64,000 nucleotides of DNA, taken from assembly GCA_963580455.1 (NCBI GenBank), contig OY756960.1, forward strand, positions 1,426,001 through 1,490,000. The letters are read 5' to 3'. The position numbers and the translations under genes are program-made. Of this stretch, positions 1 to 11,241 are shown one piece after another (the stretch's first letter is position 1; the number at the start of each line of letters is the position of its first letter). Origin of the DNA: Euonymus europaeus (Eukaryota; Streptophyta; Magnoliopsida; Celastrales; Celastraceae). The notes under the pieces were generated by a model. The model worked only from the letters and a program-made list of their open reading frames with translations, had not been told where the DNA came from and did no database searches.

Positions 1-34
1 TCGTTTCACCTAGTTAGCCGCGAAATGTGGTTTC

Positions 35-44
35 TTTACGTAAA
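35..44. repeat. 10-bp perfect palindrome tttacgtaaa
   Basis: Bases 35-44 of each standard monomer are tttacgtaaa, a perfect palindrome centred on a CpG. It is present in most copies. It is broken by cttaacg variants (11449, 13351, 18193, 21652, 28572, 40855, 42239, 46217), by taccataacgg variants (near 24079, 24252, 26154, 32382, 33420) and by acgtaagtgg variants (near 61602, 61775, 62815). No protein partner can be named. Confidence 0.8.
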
Positions 45-68
45 CGGTTTTATGAATATCCGTTGACT

Positions 69-85
69 CCGAGTTCTGAATTCGG
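69..85. repeat. 17-bp near-perfect palindrome inside the monomer
   Basis: Positions 69-85 of M1 read ccgagttctgaattcgg. The arms ccga-g-ttc and gaa-t-tcgg are reverse complements except for one G/T pair, around the central base 77. The dyad recurs in nearly every monomer. A common variant (t to c at position 77, seen near 8379, 11837, 13739, 22040 and 28960) changes only the central base and leaves the symmetry intact. Dyad symmetry is reported for several centromeric satellites and has been proposed to support cruciforms or protein binding. That role here is inference. Confidence 0.8.
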
Positions 86-160
86 TGATTTTTAGCTTGA
101 TTTCACACTACTTTTCGAGCTCTACAATCCTGGCGTTTCGGATTTTGATTTCAGAACTCG
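70..160. repeat. 11-bp perfect inverted repeat, 69-bp spacer
   Basis: Bases 70-80 (cgagttctgaa) are the exact reverse complement of bases 150-160 (ttcagaactcg), separated by 69 bp within one monomer. The left arm overlaps the 17-bp palindrome at 69-85, so the two pairings would be mutually exclusive. Monomers carrying aaatcg in place of aactcg (for example near 1192, 2057, 15546 and 35095) lose one base pair of the right arm. Whether the inverted repeat is functional cannot be told from sequence; it may be a relic of how the monomer was assembled. Confidence 0.85.
81..153 (+). repeat. Degenerate internal direct repeat in the monomer
   Basis: Bases 81-105 and 137-153 share ttcgg, an attt run and the exact 9-mer ttgatttca (97-105 and 145-153) in the same order. 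An 8-bp length difference lies between the shared blocks. This suggests the modern monomer may contain an old internal duplication of a shorter T-rich unit. The similarity is limited and low-complexity, so chance remains possible. Confidence 0.45.
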
Positions 161-161
161 T

Positions 162-192
162 GGCTAGTTGGTCTCGTTTCACCAAGTTAGCC
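162..192. repeat. Imperfect hairpin across the monomer junction
   Basis: Ggcta (162-166) and ggt (170-172) at the end of M1 can pair with acc (181-183) and tagcc (188-192) at the start of M2. This gives a 5-bp stem, a small internal loop and a 3-bp stem around an 8-base loop. The parts are present at most monomer junctions. The stem is short, so this is a sequence symmetry rather than a demonstrated structure. Confidence 0.5.
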
Positions 193-1454
193 GCGAAATG
201 TGGTTTCTTTACGTAAACGGTTTTATGAATATCCGTTGACTCCGAGTTCTGAATTCGGTGATTTTTAGCTTGATTTCACACTAATTTTCGAGCTCTACGA
301 TCCTGGCATTTCGGATTTTGATTTCAGAACTCGTGGCTAGTTGGTCTCGTTTCACCTAGTTAGCCGCGAAATGTGGTTTCTTTACGTAAACGGTTTTATG
401 AATATCCGTTGACTCCGAGTTCTGAATTCGGTGATTTTTAGCTTTATTTCACACTAATTTTCGAGCTCTACGATCCTGGCGTTTCGGATTTTGATTTCAG
501 AACTCGTGGCTAGTTGGTCTCGTTTCACCTAGTTAGCCGCGAAATGTGGTTTCTTTACGTAAACGGTTTTATGAATATCCGTTGACTCCGAGTTCTGAAT
601 TCGGTGATTTTTAGCTTGATTTCACACTACTTTTCGAGCTCTACAATCCTGGCGTTTCGGATTTTGATTTTAGAACTAGTGGCTAGTAGGTCTCGTTTCA
701 CCTAGTTAGCCGCGAAATGTGGTTTCTTTACGTAAACGGTTTTATGAATATCCGTTGACTCCGAGTTCTGAATTCGGTGATTTTTAGCTTGATTTCACAC
801 TACTTTTCGAGCTCTACAATCGTGGAGTTTCGAATTTTGATTTCAGAACTCGTGCCTAGTTGGTCTCGTTTAACCTAGTTAGCCGCGAAATGTGGTTTCT
901 TTACGTAAACGGTTTTATGAATATACGTTGACTCCGAGCTCTGAATTCGGTGATTTTTAGCATGATTTCACACTACTTTTCGAGCTCTACAATCCTGGCG
1001 TTTCGGATTTTGATTTCAGAACTCGTGGCTAGTTGGTCTCGTTTCACCTAGTTAGCCGCGAAATGTGGTTTCTTTACCTAAACGGATTTATGATAATCCG
1101 TTGACTCCGAGTTCTGAATTCGGTGATTTTTTGCTTGATTTCACACTACTTTTCGGGCTCTACAATCTTGGCGTTTTGGATTTTGATTTCAGAAATCGTG
1201 GCTAGTAGGTCTCGTTTCACCTAGTTAGCCGCGAAATGTGGTTTCTTTACGTAAACGGTTTTATGAATATCCGTTGACTCCGAGTTCTGAATTCGGTGAT
1301 TTTTAGCTTTATTTCACACTAATTTTCGAGCTCTACGATCCTGGCGTTTCGGATTTTGATTTCAGAACTCGTGGCTAGTTGGTCTCGTTTCACCTAGTTA
1401 GCCGCGAAATGTGGTTTCTTTACGTAAACGGTTTTATGAATATCCGTTGACTCC

Positions 1455-4400
1455 GAGTTCTGAATTCGGTGATTTTTAGCTTGATTTCACACTAATTTTC
1501 GAGCTCTACAATCATGGCGTTTCGGATTTTGATTTCAGAACTCGTGGCTAGTAGGTCTCGTTTCACCTAGTTAGCCGCGAAATGTGGTTTCTTTACGTAA
1601 ACGGTTTTATGAATATCCGTTGACTCCGAGTTCTGAATTCGGTGATTTTTAGCTTGATTTCACACTACTTTTCGAGCTCTACAATCGTGGCGTTTCGAAT
1701 TTTGATTTCAGAACTCGTGGCTAGTTGGTCTCGTTTAACCTAGTTAGCCGCGAAATGTGGTTTCTTTACGTAAACGGTTTTATGAATATACGTTGACTCC
1801 GAGTTCTGAATTCGGTGATTTTTAGCATGATTTCACACTACTTTTCGAGCTCTACAATCCTGGCGTTTCGGATTTTGATTTCAGAACTCGTGGCTAGTTG
1901 GTCTTGTTTCACCTAGTTAGCCGCGAAATGTGGTTTCTTTACGTAAACTGTTTTATGAATATCCGTTGACTCCGAGTTCTGAATTCGGTGATTTTTAGCT
2001 TGATTTCACACTACTTTTCGAGCTCTACAATCTTGGCGTTTTGGATTTTGATTTCAGAAATCGTGGCTAGTAGGTCTCGTTTCACCTAGTTAGCCGCGAA
2101 ATGTGGTTTCTTTACGTAAACGGTTTTATGAATATCCGTTGACTCCGAGTTCTGAATTCGGTGATTTTTAGCTTTATTTCACACTAATTTTCGAGCTCTA
2201 CGATCCTGGCGTTTCGGATTTTGATTTCAGAACTCGTGGCTAGTTGGTCTCGTTTCACCTAGTTAGCCGCGAAATGTGGTTTCTTTACGTAAACGGTTTT
2301 ATGAATATCCGTTGACTCCGAGTTCTGAATTCGGTGATTTTTAGCTTGATTTCACACTAATTTTCGAGCTCTACAATCCTGGCGTTTCGGATTTTGATTT
2401 CAGAACTCGTGGCTAGTAGGTCTCGTTTCACCTAGTTAGCCGCGAAATGTGGTTTCTTTAGGTAAACGGTTTTATGAATATCCGTTGACTCCGAGTTCTG
2501 AATTCGGTGATTTTTAGCTTGATTTCACACTACTTTTCGAGCTCTACAATCGTGGCATTTCGAATTTTGATTTCAGAACTCGTGGCTAGTTGGTCTCGTT
2601 TAACCTAGTTAGCCGCGAAATGTGGTTTCTTTACGTAAACGGTTTTATGAATATACGTTGACTCCGAGTTCTGAATTCGGTGATTTTTAGCATGATTTCA
2701 CACTACTTTTCGAGCTCTACAATCCTGCCGTTTCGGATTTTGATTTCAGAACTCGTGGCTAGTTGGTCTCGTTTCACCTAGTTAGCCGCGAAATGTGGTT
2801 TCTTTACGTAAACGGTTTTATGAATATCCGTTGACTCCGAGTTCTGAATTCGGTGATTTTTAGCTTGATTTCACACTAATTTTCGAGCTCTACGATCCCG
2901 GTGTTTCGGATTTTGATTTCAGAACTCGTGGCTAGTTGGTCTCGTTTCACCTAGTTAGCCGCGAAATGTGGTTTCTTTACGTAAACGGTTTTATGAATAT
3001 CCGTTGACTCCGAGTTCTGAATTCGGTGATTTTTAGCTTGATTTCACACTACTTTTTGAGCTCTACGATCCTGGCGTTTCGGATTTTGATTTCAGAACTC
3101 GTGGCTAGTTGGTCTCGTTTCACCTAGTTAGCCGCGAAATGTGGTTTCTTTACGTAAACGGTTTTATGAATATCCGTTGACTCCGAGTTCTGAATTCGGT
3201 GATTTTTTGCTTGATTTCACACTACTTTTCGAGCTCTACAATCCTGGGGTTTCGGATTTTGATTTCAGAACTCGTGGCTAGTTGGTCTTGTTTCACCTAG
3301 TTAGCCGCGAAATGTGGTTTCTTTACGTAAACGGTTTTATGAATATCCGTTGACTCCGAGTTCTGAATTCGGTGATTTTTAGCTTGATTTCACACTACTT
3401 TTCGAGCTCTACAATCTTGGCGTTTTGGATTTTGATTTCAGAAATCGTGGCTAGTAGGTCTCGTTTCACCTAGTTAGCCGCGAAATGTGGTTTCTTTACG
3501 TAAACGGTTTTATGAATATCCGTTGACTCCGAGTTCTGAATTCGGTGATTTTTAGCTTTATTTCACACTAATTTTCGAGCTCTACGATCCTGGCGTTTCG
3601 GATTTTGATTTCAGAACTCGTGGCTAGTTGGTCTCGTTTCACCTAGTTAGCCGCGAAATGTGGTTTCTTTACGTAAACGGTTTTATGAATATCCGTTGAC
3701 TCCGAGTTCTGAATTCGGTGATTTTTAGCTTGATTTCACACTAATTTTCGAGCTCTACAATCCTGGCGTTTCGGATTTTGATTTCAGAACTCGTGGCTAG
3801 TAGGTCTCGTTTCACCTAGTTAGCCGCGAAATGTGGTTTCTTTACGTAAACGGTTTTATGAATATCCGTTGACTCCGAGTTCTGAATTAGGTGATTTTTA
3901 GCTTGATTTCACACTACTTTTCGAGCTCTACGATCCTGGCGTTTCGGATTTTGATTTCAGAACTCGTGCCAAGTTGGTCTCGTTTCACCTAGTTAGCCGC
4001 GAAATGTGGTTTCTTTACGTAAACGGTTTTATGAATATCCGTTGATTCGAGTTCTGAATTCGGTGATTTTTAGCTTGATTTCACACTAATTTTCGAGCTC
4101 TACAATCATGGCGTTTCGGATTTTGATTTCAGAACTCGTGGCTAGTAGGTCTCGTTTCACCTAGTTAGCCGCGAAATGTGGTTTCTTTACGTAAACGGTT
4201 TTATGAATATCCGTTGACTCCGAGTTCTGAATTCGGTGATTTTTAGCTTGATTTCACACTACTTTTCGAGCTCTACAATCGTGGCGTTTCGAATTTTGAT
4301 TTCAGAACTCGTGGCTAGTTGGTCTCGTTTAACCTAGTTAGCCGCGAAATGTGGTTTCTTTACGTAAACGGTTTTATGAATATACGTTGACTCCGAGTTC

Positions 4401-6696
4401 TGAATTCGGTGATTTTTAGCATGATTTCACACTACTTTTCGAGCTCTACAATCCTGGCGTTTCGGATTTTGATTTCAGAACTCGTGGCTAGTTGGTCTTG
4501 TTTCACCTAGTTAGCCGCGAAATGTGGTTTCTTTACGTAAACTGTTTTATGAATATCCGTTGACTCCGAGTTCTGAATTCGGTGATTTTTAGCTTGATTT
4601 CACACTACTTTTCGAGCTCTACAATCTTGGCGTTTTGGATTTTGATTTCAGAAATCGTGGCTAGTAGGTCTCGTTTCACCTAGTTAGCCGCGAAATGTGG
4701 TTTCTTTACGTAAACGGTTTTATGAATATCCGTTGACTCCGAGTTCTGAATTCGGTGATTTTTAGCTTTATTTCACACTAATTTTCGAGCTCTACGATCC
4801 TGGCGTTTCGGATTTTGATTTCAGAACTCGTGGCTAGTTGGTCTCGTTTCACCTAGTTAGCCGCGAAATGTGGTTTCTTTACGTAAACGGTTTTATGAAT
4901 ATCCGTTGACTCCGAGTTCTGAATTCGGTGATTTTTAGCTTGATTTCACACTAATTTTCGAGCTCTACAATCCTGGCGTTTCGGATTTTGATTTCAGAAC
5001 TCGTGGCTAGTAGGTCTCGTTTCACCTAGTTAGCCGCGAAATGTGGTTTCTTTAGGTAAACGGTTTTATGAATATCCGTTGACTCCGAGTTCTGAATTCG
5101 GTGATTTTTAGCTTGATTTCACACTACTTTTCGAGCTCTACAATCGTGGCATTTCGAATTTTGATTTCAGAACTCGTGGCTAGTTGGTCTCGTTTAACCT
5201 AGTTAGCCGCGAAATGTGGTTTCTTTACGTAAACGGTTTTATGAATATACGTTGACTCCGAGTTCTGAATTCGGTGATTTTTAGCATGATTTCACACTAC
5301 TTTTCGAGCTCTACAATCCTGCCGTTTCGGATTTTGATTTCAGAACTCGTGGCTAGTTGGTCTCGTTTCACCTAGTTAGCCGCGAAATGTGGTTTCTTTA
5401 CGTAAACGGTTTTATGAATATCCGTTGACTCCGAGTTCTGAATTCGGTGATTTTTAGCTTGATTTCACACTAATTTTCGAGCTCTACGATCCCGGTGTTT
5501 CGGATTTTGATTTCAGAACTCGTGGCTAGTTGGTCTCGTTTCACCTAGTTAGCCGCGAAATGTGGTTTCTTTACGTAAACGGTTTTATGAATATCCGTTG
5601 ACTCCGAGTTCTGAATTCGGTGATTTTTAGCTTGATTTCACACTACTTTTTGAGCTCTACGATCCTGGCGTTTCGGATTTTGATTTCAGAACTCGTGGCT
5701 AGTTGGTCTCGTTTCACCTAGTTAGCCGCGAAATGTGGTTTCTTTACGTAAACGGTTTTATGAATATCCGTTGACTCCGAGTTCTGAATTCGGTGATTTT
5801 TTGCTTGATTTCACACTACTTTTCGAGCTCTACAATCCTGGGGTTTCGGATTTTGATTTCAGAACTCGTGGCTAGTTGGTCTTGTTTCACCTAGTTAGCC
5901 GCGAAATGTGGTTTCTTTACGTAAACGGTTTTATGAATATCCGTTGACTCCGAGTTCTGAATTCGGTGATTTTTAGCTTGATTTCACACTACTTTTCGAG
6001 CTCTACAATCTTGGCGTTTTGGATTTTGATTTCAGAAATCGTGGCTAGTAGGTCTCGTTTCACCTAGTTAGCCGCGAAATGTGGTTTCTTTACGTAAACG
6101 GTTTTATGAATATCCGTTGACTCCGAGTTCTGAATTCGGTGATTTTTAGCTTTATTTCACACTAATTTTCGAGCTCTACGATCCTGGCGTTTCGGATTTT
6201 GATTTCAGAACTCGTGGCTAGTTGGTCTCGTTTCACCTAGTTAGCCGCGAAATGTGGTTTCTTTACGTAAACGGTTTTATGAATATCCGTTGACTCCGAG
6301 TTCTGAATTCGGTGATTTTTAGCTTGATTTCACACTAATTTTCGAGCTCTACAATCCTGGCGTTTCGGATTTTGATTTCAGAACTCGTGGCTAGTAGGTC
6401 TCGTTTCACCTAGTTAGCCGCGAAATGTGGTTTCTTTACGTAAACGGTTTTATGAATATCCGTTGACTCCGAGTTCTGAATTAGGTGATTTTTAGCTTGA
6501 TTTCACACTACTTTTCGAGCTCTACGATCCTGGCGTTTCGGATTTTGATTTCAGAACTCGTGCCAAGTTGGTCTCGTTTCACCTAGTTAGCCGCGAAATG
6601 TGGTTTCTTTACGTAAACGGTTTTATGAATATCCGTTGATTCGAGTTCTGAATTCGGTGATTTTTAGCTTGATTTCACACTAATTTTCGAGCTCTA
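1455..6696 (+). repeat. 15-monomer higher-order repeat, two copies, 2,594-bp offset
   Basis: The order of diagnostic variants from M9 to M23 is repeated in M24 to M38. Markers include atcatggcg (about 1510 and 4104), tttaacc with atatacg, aaactgtttt, the tttaggtaaac monomer, cctgccg, cccggtg, tttttgagctc, cctgggg, cttggcgttttgg and gaattaggtg (3884 and 6478). The offset is 2,594 bp, which is 15 x 173 minus one base deleted in M24 (about 4046). Shared sequence runs from about 1455-4102 to about 4049-6696. I found no difference by eye, which implies a very recent duplication, or possibly an assembly duplication. A second gattcgag deletion (about 6640) in M39 is the copied version of the one in M24. 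Confidence 0.92.
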
Positions 6697-9600
6697 CGAT
6701 CCCGGTGTTTCGGATTTTGATTTCAGAACTCGTGGCTAGTTGGTCTCGTTTCACCTAGTTAGCCGCGAAATATGGTTTCTTTACGTAAACGGTTTTATGA
6801 ATATCCGTTGACTCCGAGTTCTGAATTCGGTGATTTTTAGCTTGATTTCACACTACTTTTCGAGCTCTACAATCCTGGCGTTTCGGATTTTGATTTCAGA
6901 ACTCGTGGCTAGTTGGTCTCGTTTCACCTAGTTAGCCGCGAAATGTGGTTTCTTTACGTAAACGGTTTTATGAATATCCGTTGACTCCGAGTTCTGAATT
7001 CGGTGATTTTTAGCTTGATTTCACACTAATTTTCGAGCTCTACGATCCTGGTTTTTCGGATTTTGATTTCAGAACTCGTGGCTAGTTGGTCTCGTTTCAC
7101 CTAGTTAGCCGCGAAATGTGGTTTCTTTACGTAAACGGTTTTATGAATATCCGTTGACTCCGAGTTCTGAATTCGGTGATTTTTAGCTTGATTTCACACT
7201 ACTTTTTGAGCTCTACGATCCTGGCGTTTCGGATTTTGATTTCAGAACTCGTGGCTAGTTGGTCTCGTTTCACCTAGTTAGCCGCGAAATGTGGTTTCTT
7301 TACGTAAACGGTTTTATGAATATCCGTTGACTCCGAGTTCTGAATTCGGTGATTTTTTGCTTGATTTCACACTACTTTTCGAGCTCTACAATCCTGGTGT
7401 TTCATATTTTGATTTCAGAACTCGTGGCTAGTTGGTCTTGTTTCACCTAGTTAGCCGCGAAATGTGGTTTCTTTACGTAAACGGTTTTATGAATATCCGT
7501 TGACTCCGAGTTCTGAATTCGGTGATTTTTAGCTTGATTTCACACTACTTTTCGAGCTCTACAATCTTGGCGTTTTGGATTTTGATTTCAGAAATCGTGG
7601 CTAGTAGGTCTCGTTTCACCTAGTTAGCCGCGAAATGTGGTTTCTTTACGTAAACGGTTTTATGAATATCCGTTGACTCCGAGTTCTGAATTCGGTGATT
7701 TTTAGCTTTATTTCACACTAATTTTCGAGCTCTACGATCCTGGAGTTTCGGATTTTGATTTCAGAACTCGTGGCTAGTTGGTCTCGTTTCACCTAGTTAG
7801 CCGCGAAATGTGGTTTCTTTACGTAAACGGTTTTATGAATATCCGTTGACTCCGAGTTCTGAATTCGGTGATTTTTAGCTTGATTTCACACTAATTTTCG
7901 AGCTCTACAATCCTGGCGTTTCGGATTTTGATTTCAGAACTCGTGGCTAGTAGGTCTCGTTTCACCTAGTTAGCCGCGAAATGTGGTTTCTTTACGTAAA
8001 CGGTTTTATGAATATCCGTTGACTCCGAGTTCTGAATTCGGTGATTTTTAGCTTGATTTCACACTACTTTTCGAGCTCTAAGATCCTGGCGTTTCGGATT
8101 TTGATTTCAGAACTCGTGCCAAGTTGGTCTCGTTTCACCTAGTTAGCCGCGAAATGTGGTTTCTTTACGTAAACGGTTTTATGAATATCCGTTGACTCCG
8201 AGTTCTGAATTCGGTGATTTTTAGCTTGATTTCACACTAATTTTCGAGCTCTACGATCCTGGTGTTTCGGATTTTGATTTCAGAACTCGTGGCTAGTTGG
8301 TCTCGTTTCACCTAGTTAGCCGCGAAATGTGGTTTCTTTACGTAAACGGTTTTATGAATATCCGTTGACTCCGAGTTCCGAATTCGGTGATTTTTAGCTT
8401 GATTTCACACTACTTTTCGAGCTCTACAATCCTGGCGTTTCGGATTTTGATTTCAGAACTCGTGGCTAGTTGGTCTCGTTTCACCTAGTTAGCCGCGAAA
8501 TGTTGTTTCTTTACGTAAACGGTTTTATGAATATCCGTTGACTCCGAGTTCTGAATTCGGTGATTTTTAGCTTGATTTCACACTAATTTTCGAGCTCTAC
8601 GATCCCGGTGTTTCGGATTTTGATTTCAGAACTCGTGGCTAGTTGGTCTCGTTTCACCTAGTTAGCCGCGAAATGTGGTTTCTTTACGTAAACGGTTTTA
8701 TGAATATCCGTTGACTCCGAGTTCTGAATTCGGTGATTTTTAGCTTGATTTCACACTACTTTTTGAGCTCTACGATCCTGGCGTTTCGGATTTTGATTTC
8801 AGAACTCGTGGCTAGTTGGTCTCGTTTCACCTAGTTAGCCGCGAAATGTGGTTTCTTTACGTAAACGGTTTTATGAATATCCGTTGACTCCGAGTTCTGA
8901 ATTCGGTGATTTTTTGCTTGATTTCACACTACTTTTCGAGCTCTACAATCCTGGCGTTTCGGATTTTGATTTCAGAACTCGTGGCTAGTTGGTCTTGTTT
9001 CACCTAGTTAGCCGCGAAATGTGGTTTCTTTACGTAAACGGTTTTATGAATATCCGTTGACTCCGAGTTCTGAATTCGGTGATTTTTAGCTTGATTTCAC
9101 ACTACTTTTCGAGCTCTACAATCTTGGCGTTTTGGATTTTGATTTCAGAAATCGTGGCTAGTAGGTCTCGTTTCACCTAGTTAGCCGCGAAATGTGGTTT
9201 CTTTACGTAAACAGTTTTATGCATATCCGTTGACTCCGAGTTCTGAATTCGGTGATTTTTAGCTTTATTTCACACTAATTTTTGAGCTCTACGATCCTGG
9301 CATTTCGGATTTTGATTTCAGAACTCGTGGCTAGTTGGTCTCGTTTCACCTAGTTAGCCGCGAAATGTGGTTTCTTTACGTAAACGGTTTTATGAATATC
9401 TGTTGACTCCGAGTTCTGAATTCGGTGATTTTTAGCTTGATTTCACACTAATTTTCGAGCTCTACAATCCTGGCGTTTCGGATTTTGATTTCAGAACTCG
9501 TGGCTAGTAGGTCTCGTTTCACCTAGTTAGCCGCGAAATGTGGTTTCTTTACGTAAACGGTTTTATGAATATCCGTTGACACCGAGTTCTGAATTCGGTG

Positions 9601-9858
9601 ATTTTTAGATTGATTTCACACTACTTTTCGAGCTCTACGATCCTGGCGTTCGGATTTTGATTTCAAAACTCGTGCCAAGTTGGTCTCGTTTCACCTAGTT
9701 AGCCGCGAAATGTGGTTTCTTTACGTAAACGGTTTTATGAATATCCGTTGACTCCGAGTTCTGAATTCGGTGATTTTTAGCTTGATTTCACACTAATTTT
9801 CAAGCTCTACGATCCTGGCATTTCGGATTTTAATTTCAGAACTCGTGGCTAGTTGGTC
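5363..9858 (+). repeat. 9-monomer higher-order repeat, about 1,557 bp, nearly three copies
   Basis: Units start at M32 (5363), M41 (6919) and M50 (8476). Each has the ordered markers cccggtg or ctggt, then tttttgagctc, then tttttgcttg followed by gtcttgtttc, then cttggcgttttgg with aaatcg, then gctttatttc, then a gtagg monomer, then a gtgccaagttgg monomer (the last near 6558, 8116 and 9673). Offsets are 1,556 bp (M39 has lost one base) and 1,557 bp. The third unit has more private substitutions (aaacagttttatgcat near 9213, gacaccg near 9590, a 1-bp loss near 9650), so it looks older than the first two or under weaker homogenisation. Confidence 0.9.
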
Positions 9859-11241
9859 TCGTTTCACCTAGTTAGCCGCGAAATGTGGTTTCTTTACGTA
9901 AACGGTTTTATGAATATCCGTTGACTCCGAGTTCTGAATTCGGTGATTTTTAGCTTGATTTCACACTACTTTTCGAGCTCTACAATCCTGGCGTTTCGGA
10001 TTTTGATTTCAGAACTCGTGGCAAGTAGGTCTCGTTTCACCTAGTTAGCCGCGAAATGTGGTTTCTTTACGTAAACGGTTTTATGAATATCCGTTGACTC
10101 CGAGTTCTGAATTCGGTGATTTTTAGCTCGATTTCACACTACTTTTCGAGCTCTACGATCCTGGCGTTTCGGATTTTGATTTCAGAACTCGTGGCTAGTT
10201 GGTCTTGTTTCACCTAGTTAGCCGCGAAATGTGGTTTCTTTACGTAAACGGTTTTATGAATATCCGTTGACTCCGAGTTCTGAATTTGGTGATTTTTAGC
10301 TTGATTTCACACTACTTTTCGAGCTCTACAATCCTGGCATTTCGGATTTTGATTTCAGAACTCGTGGCTAGTTGGTCTCGTTTCACCTAGTTAGCCGCGA
10401 AATGTGGTTTCTTTACGTAAACGGTTTTATGAATATCCGTTGACTCCGAGTTCTGAATTCGGTGATTTTTAGCTTGATTTCACACTACTTTTCGAGCTCT
10501 ACAATCCTGGTGTTTTGGATTTTTATTTCAGAACTCGTGGCTAGTTGGTCTCATTTCACCTAGTTAGCCGCGAAATGTGGTTTCTTTACGTAAACGGTTT
10601 TATGAATATCCGTTGACTCCGAGTTCTGAATTCGGTGATTTTTAGCTTGATTTCACAATACTTTTCGAGCTCTACAATCCTGGAATTTCGTTTTTTGATT
10701 TCAGAAATCGTGGCTAGTAGGTCTCGTTTCACCTAGTTAGCCGCGAAATGTGGTTTCTTTACGTAAACGGTTTTATGAATATCCGTTGACTCCGAGTTCT
10801 GAATTCGGTGATTTTTAGCTTGATTTCACACTAATTTTCGAGCTCTACGATCCTGGCGTTTCGGATTTTGATTTCAGAACTCGTGGCTAGTAGGTCTCGT
10901 TTCACCTAGTTAGCCGCGAAATGTGGTTTCTTTACGTAAACGGTTTTACGAATATCCGTTGACTCCGAGTTCTAAATTCGGTGATTTTTAGCTTGATTTC
11001 ACACTAATTTTCGAGCTCTACGATCCTGGAGTTTCGGATTTTGATTTCAGAACTCGTGGCTAGTTGGTCTCGTTTCACCTAGTTAGCCGCGAAATGTGGT
11101 TCTTTACGTAAACGGTTTTATGAATATCCGTTGACTCCGAGTTCTGAATTCGGTGATTTTTAGCTTGATTTCACACTACTTTTCGAGCTCTACGATCCTG
11201 GCGTTTCGGATTTTGATTTCAGAACTCGTGGCTAGTTGGTC
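9859..11241 (+). repeat. Transition between zones A and B, M58-M65
   Basis: These eight monomers show no clear higher-order period. Private changes include gcaagtagg (about 10021), agctcgattt (about 10127), ctggtgttttgg (about 10508), cacaatac (about 10655), ggaatttcgttt (about 10683) and gttttacg (about 10944). M65 carries the 1-bp deletion gtggttc (about 11100). It follows a ctggagtt monomer, a combination that recurs near 11964, 16804 and 20263. Nothing other than satellite is present. Confidence 0.85.

Larger units (their letters stand above)
1..173 (+). repeat. Representative satellite monomer (M1)
   Basis: M1 is close to the consensus and is used here as the coordinate frame. It has 34 A, 35 C, 37 G and 67 T (72/173 GC, about 42%). 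It contains one EcoRI-type site (gaattc, 78-83), one SacI-type site (gagctc, 117-122) and 12 CpG dinucleotides. Recurrent variable positions across the array are 65-66 (ttga, ttta or ttgt), 86 (t/c), 96-100 (cttga, cttta or catga), 111 (c/a), 126 (a/g), 132-135 (ggcg, ggca, gggg, agag), 155-158 (aact/aaat) and 169 (t/a). The stretch around 11-34 is the least variable by eye. The start point is arbitrary, chosen because the window opens there. Confidence 0.97.
1..1384 (+). repeat. Zone A leading segment, M1-M8
   Basis: These are eight monomers of mixed type. M3 and M8 carry gctttatttc. M5 has atcgtggag with cgaatt. M6 combines tttaacc, atatacg and agcatga. M7 has several private changes (tttacctaaac, ggatttatgataatcc, cgggctc). 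The order M5-M8 resembles M10-M13 of the next segment with substitutions, so this looks like an older, partly eroded relative of the adjacent 15-monomer unit. There is no coding content. Confidence 0.85.

Noticed and set aside
63..68. W-box-like ttgact in every monomer as a WRKY-type regulatory site
   Set aside because: A 6-base match is expected by chance, there are no genes to regulate, and whole zones change it freely (tttact, ttgtct).
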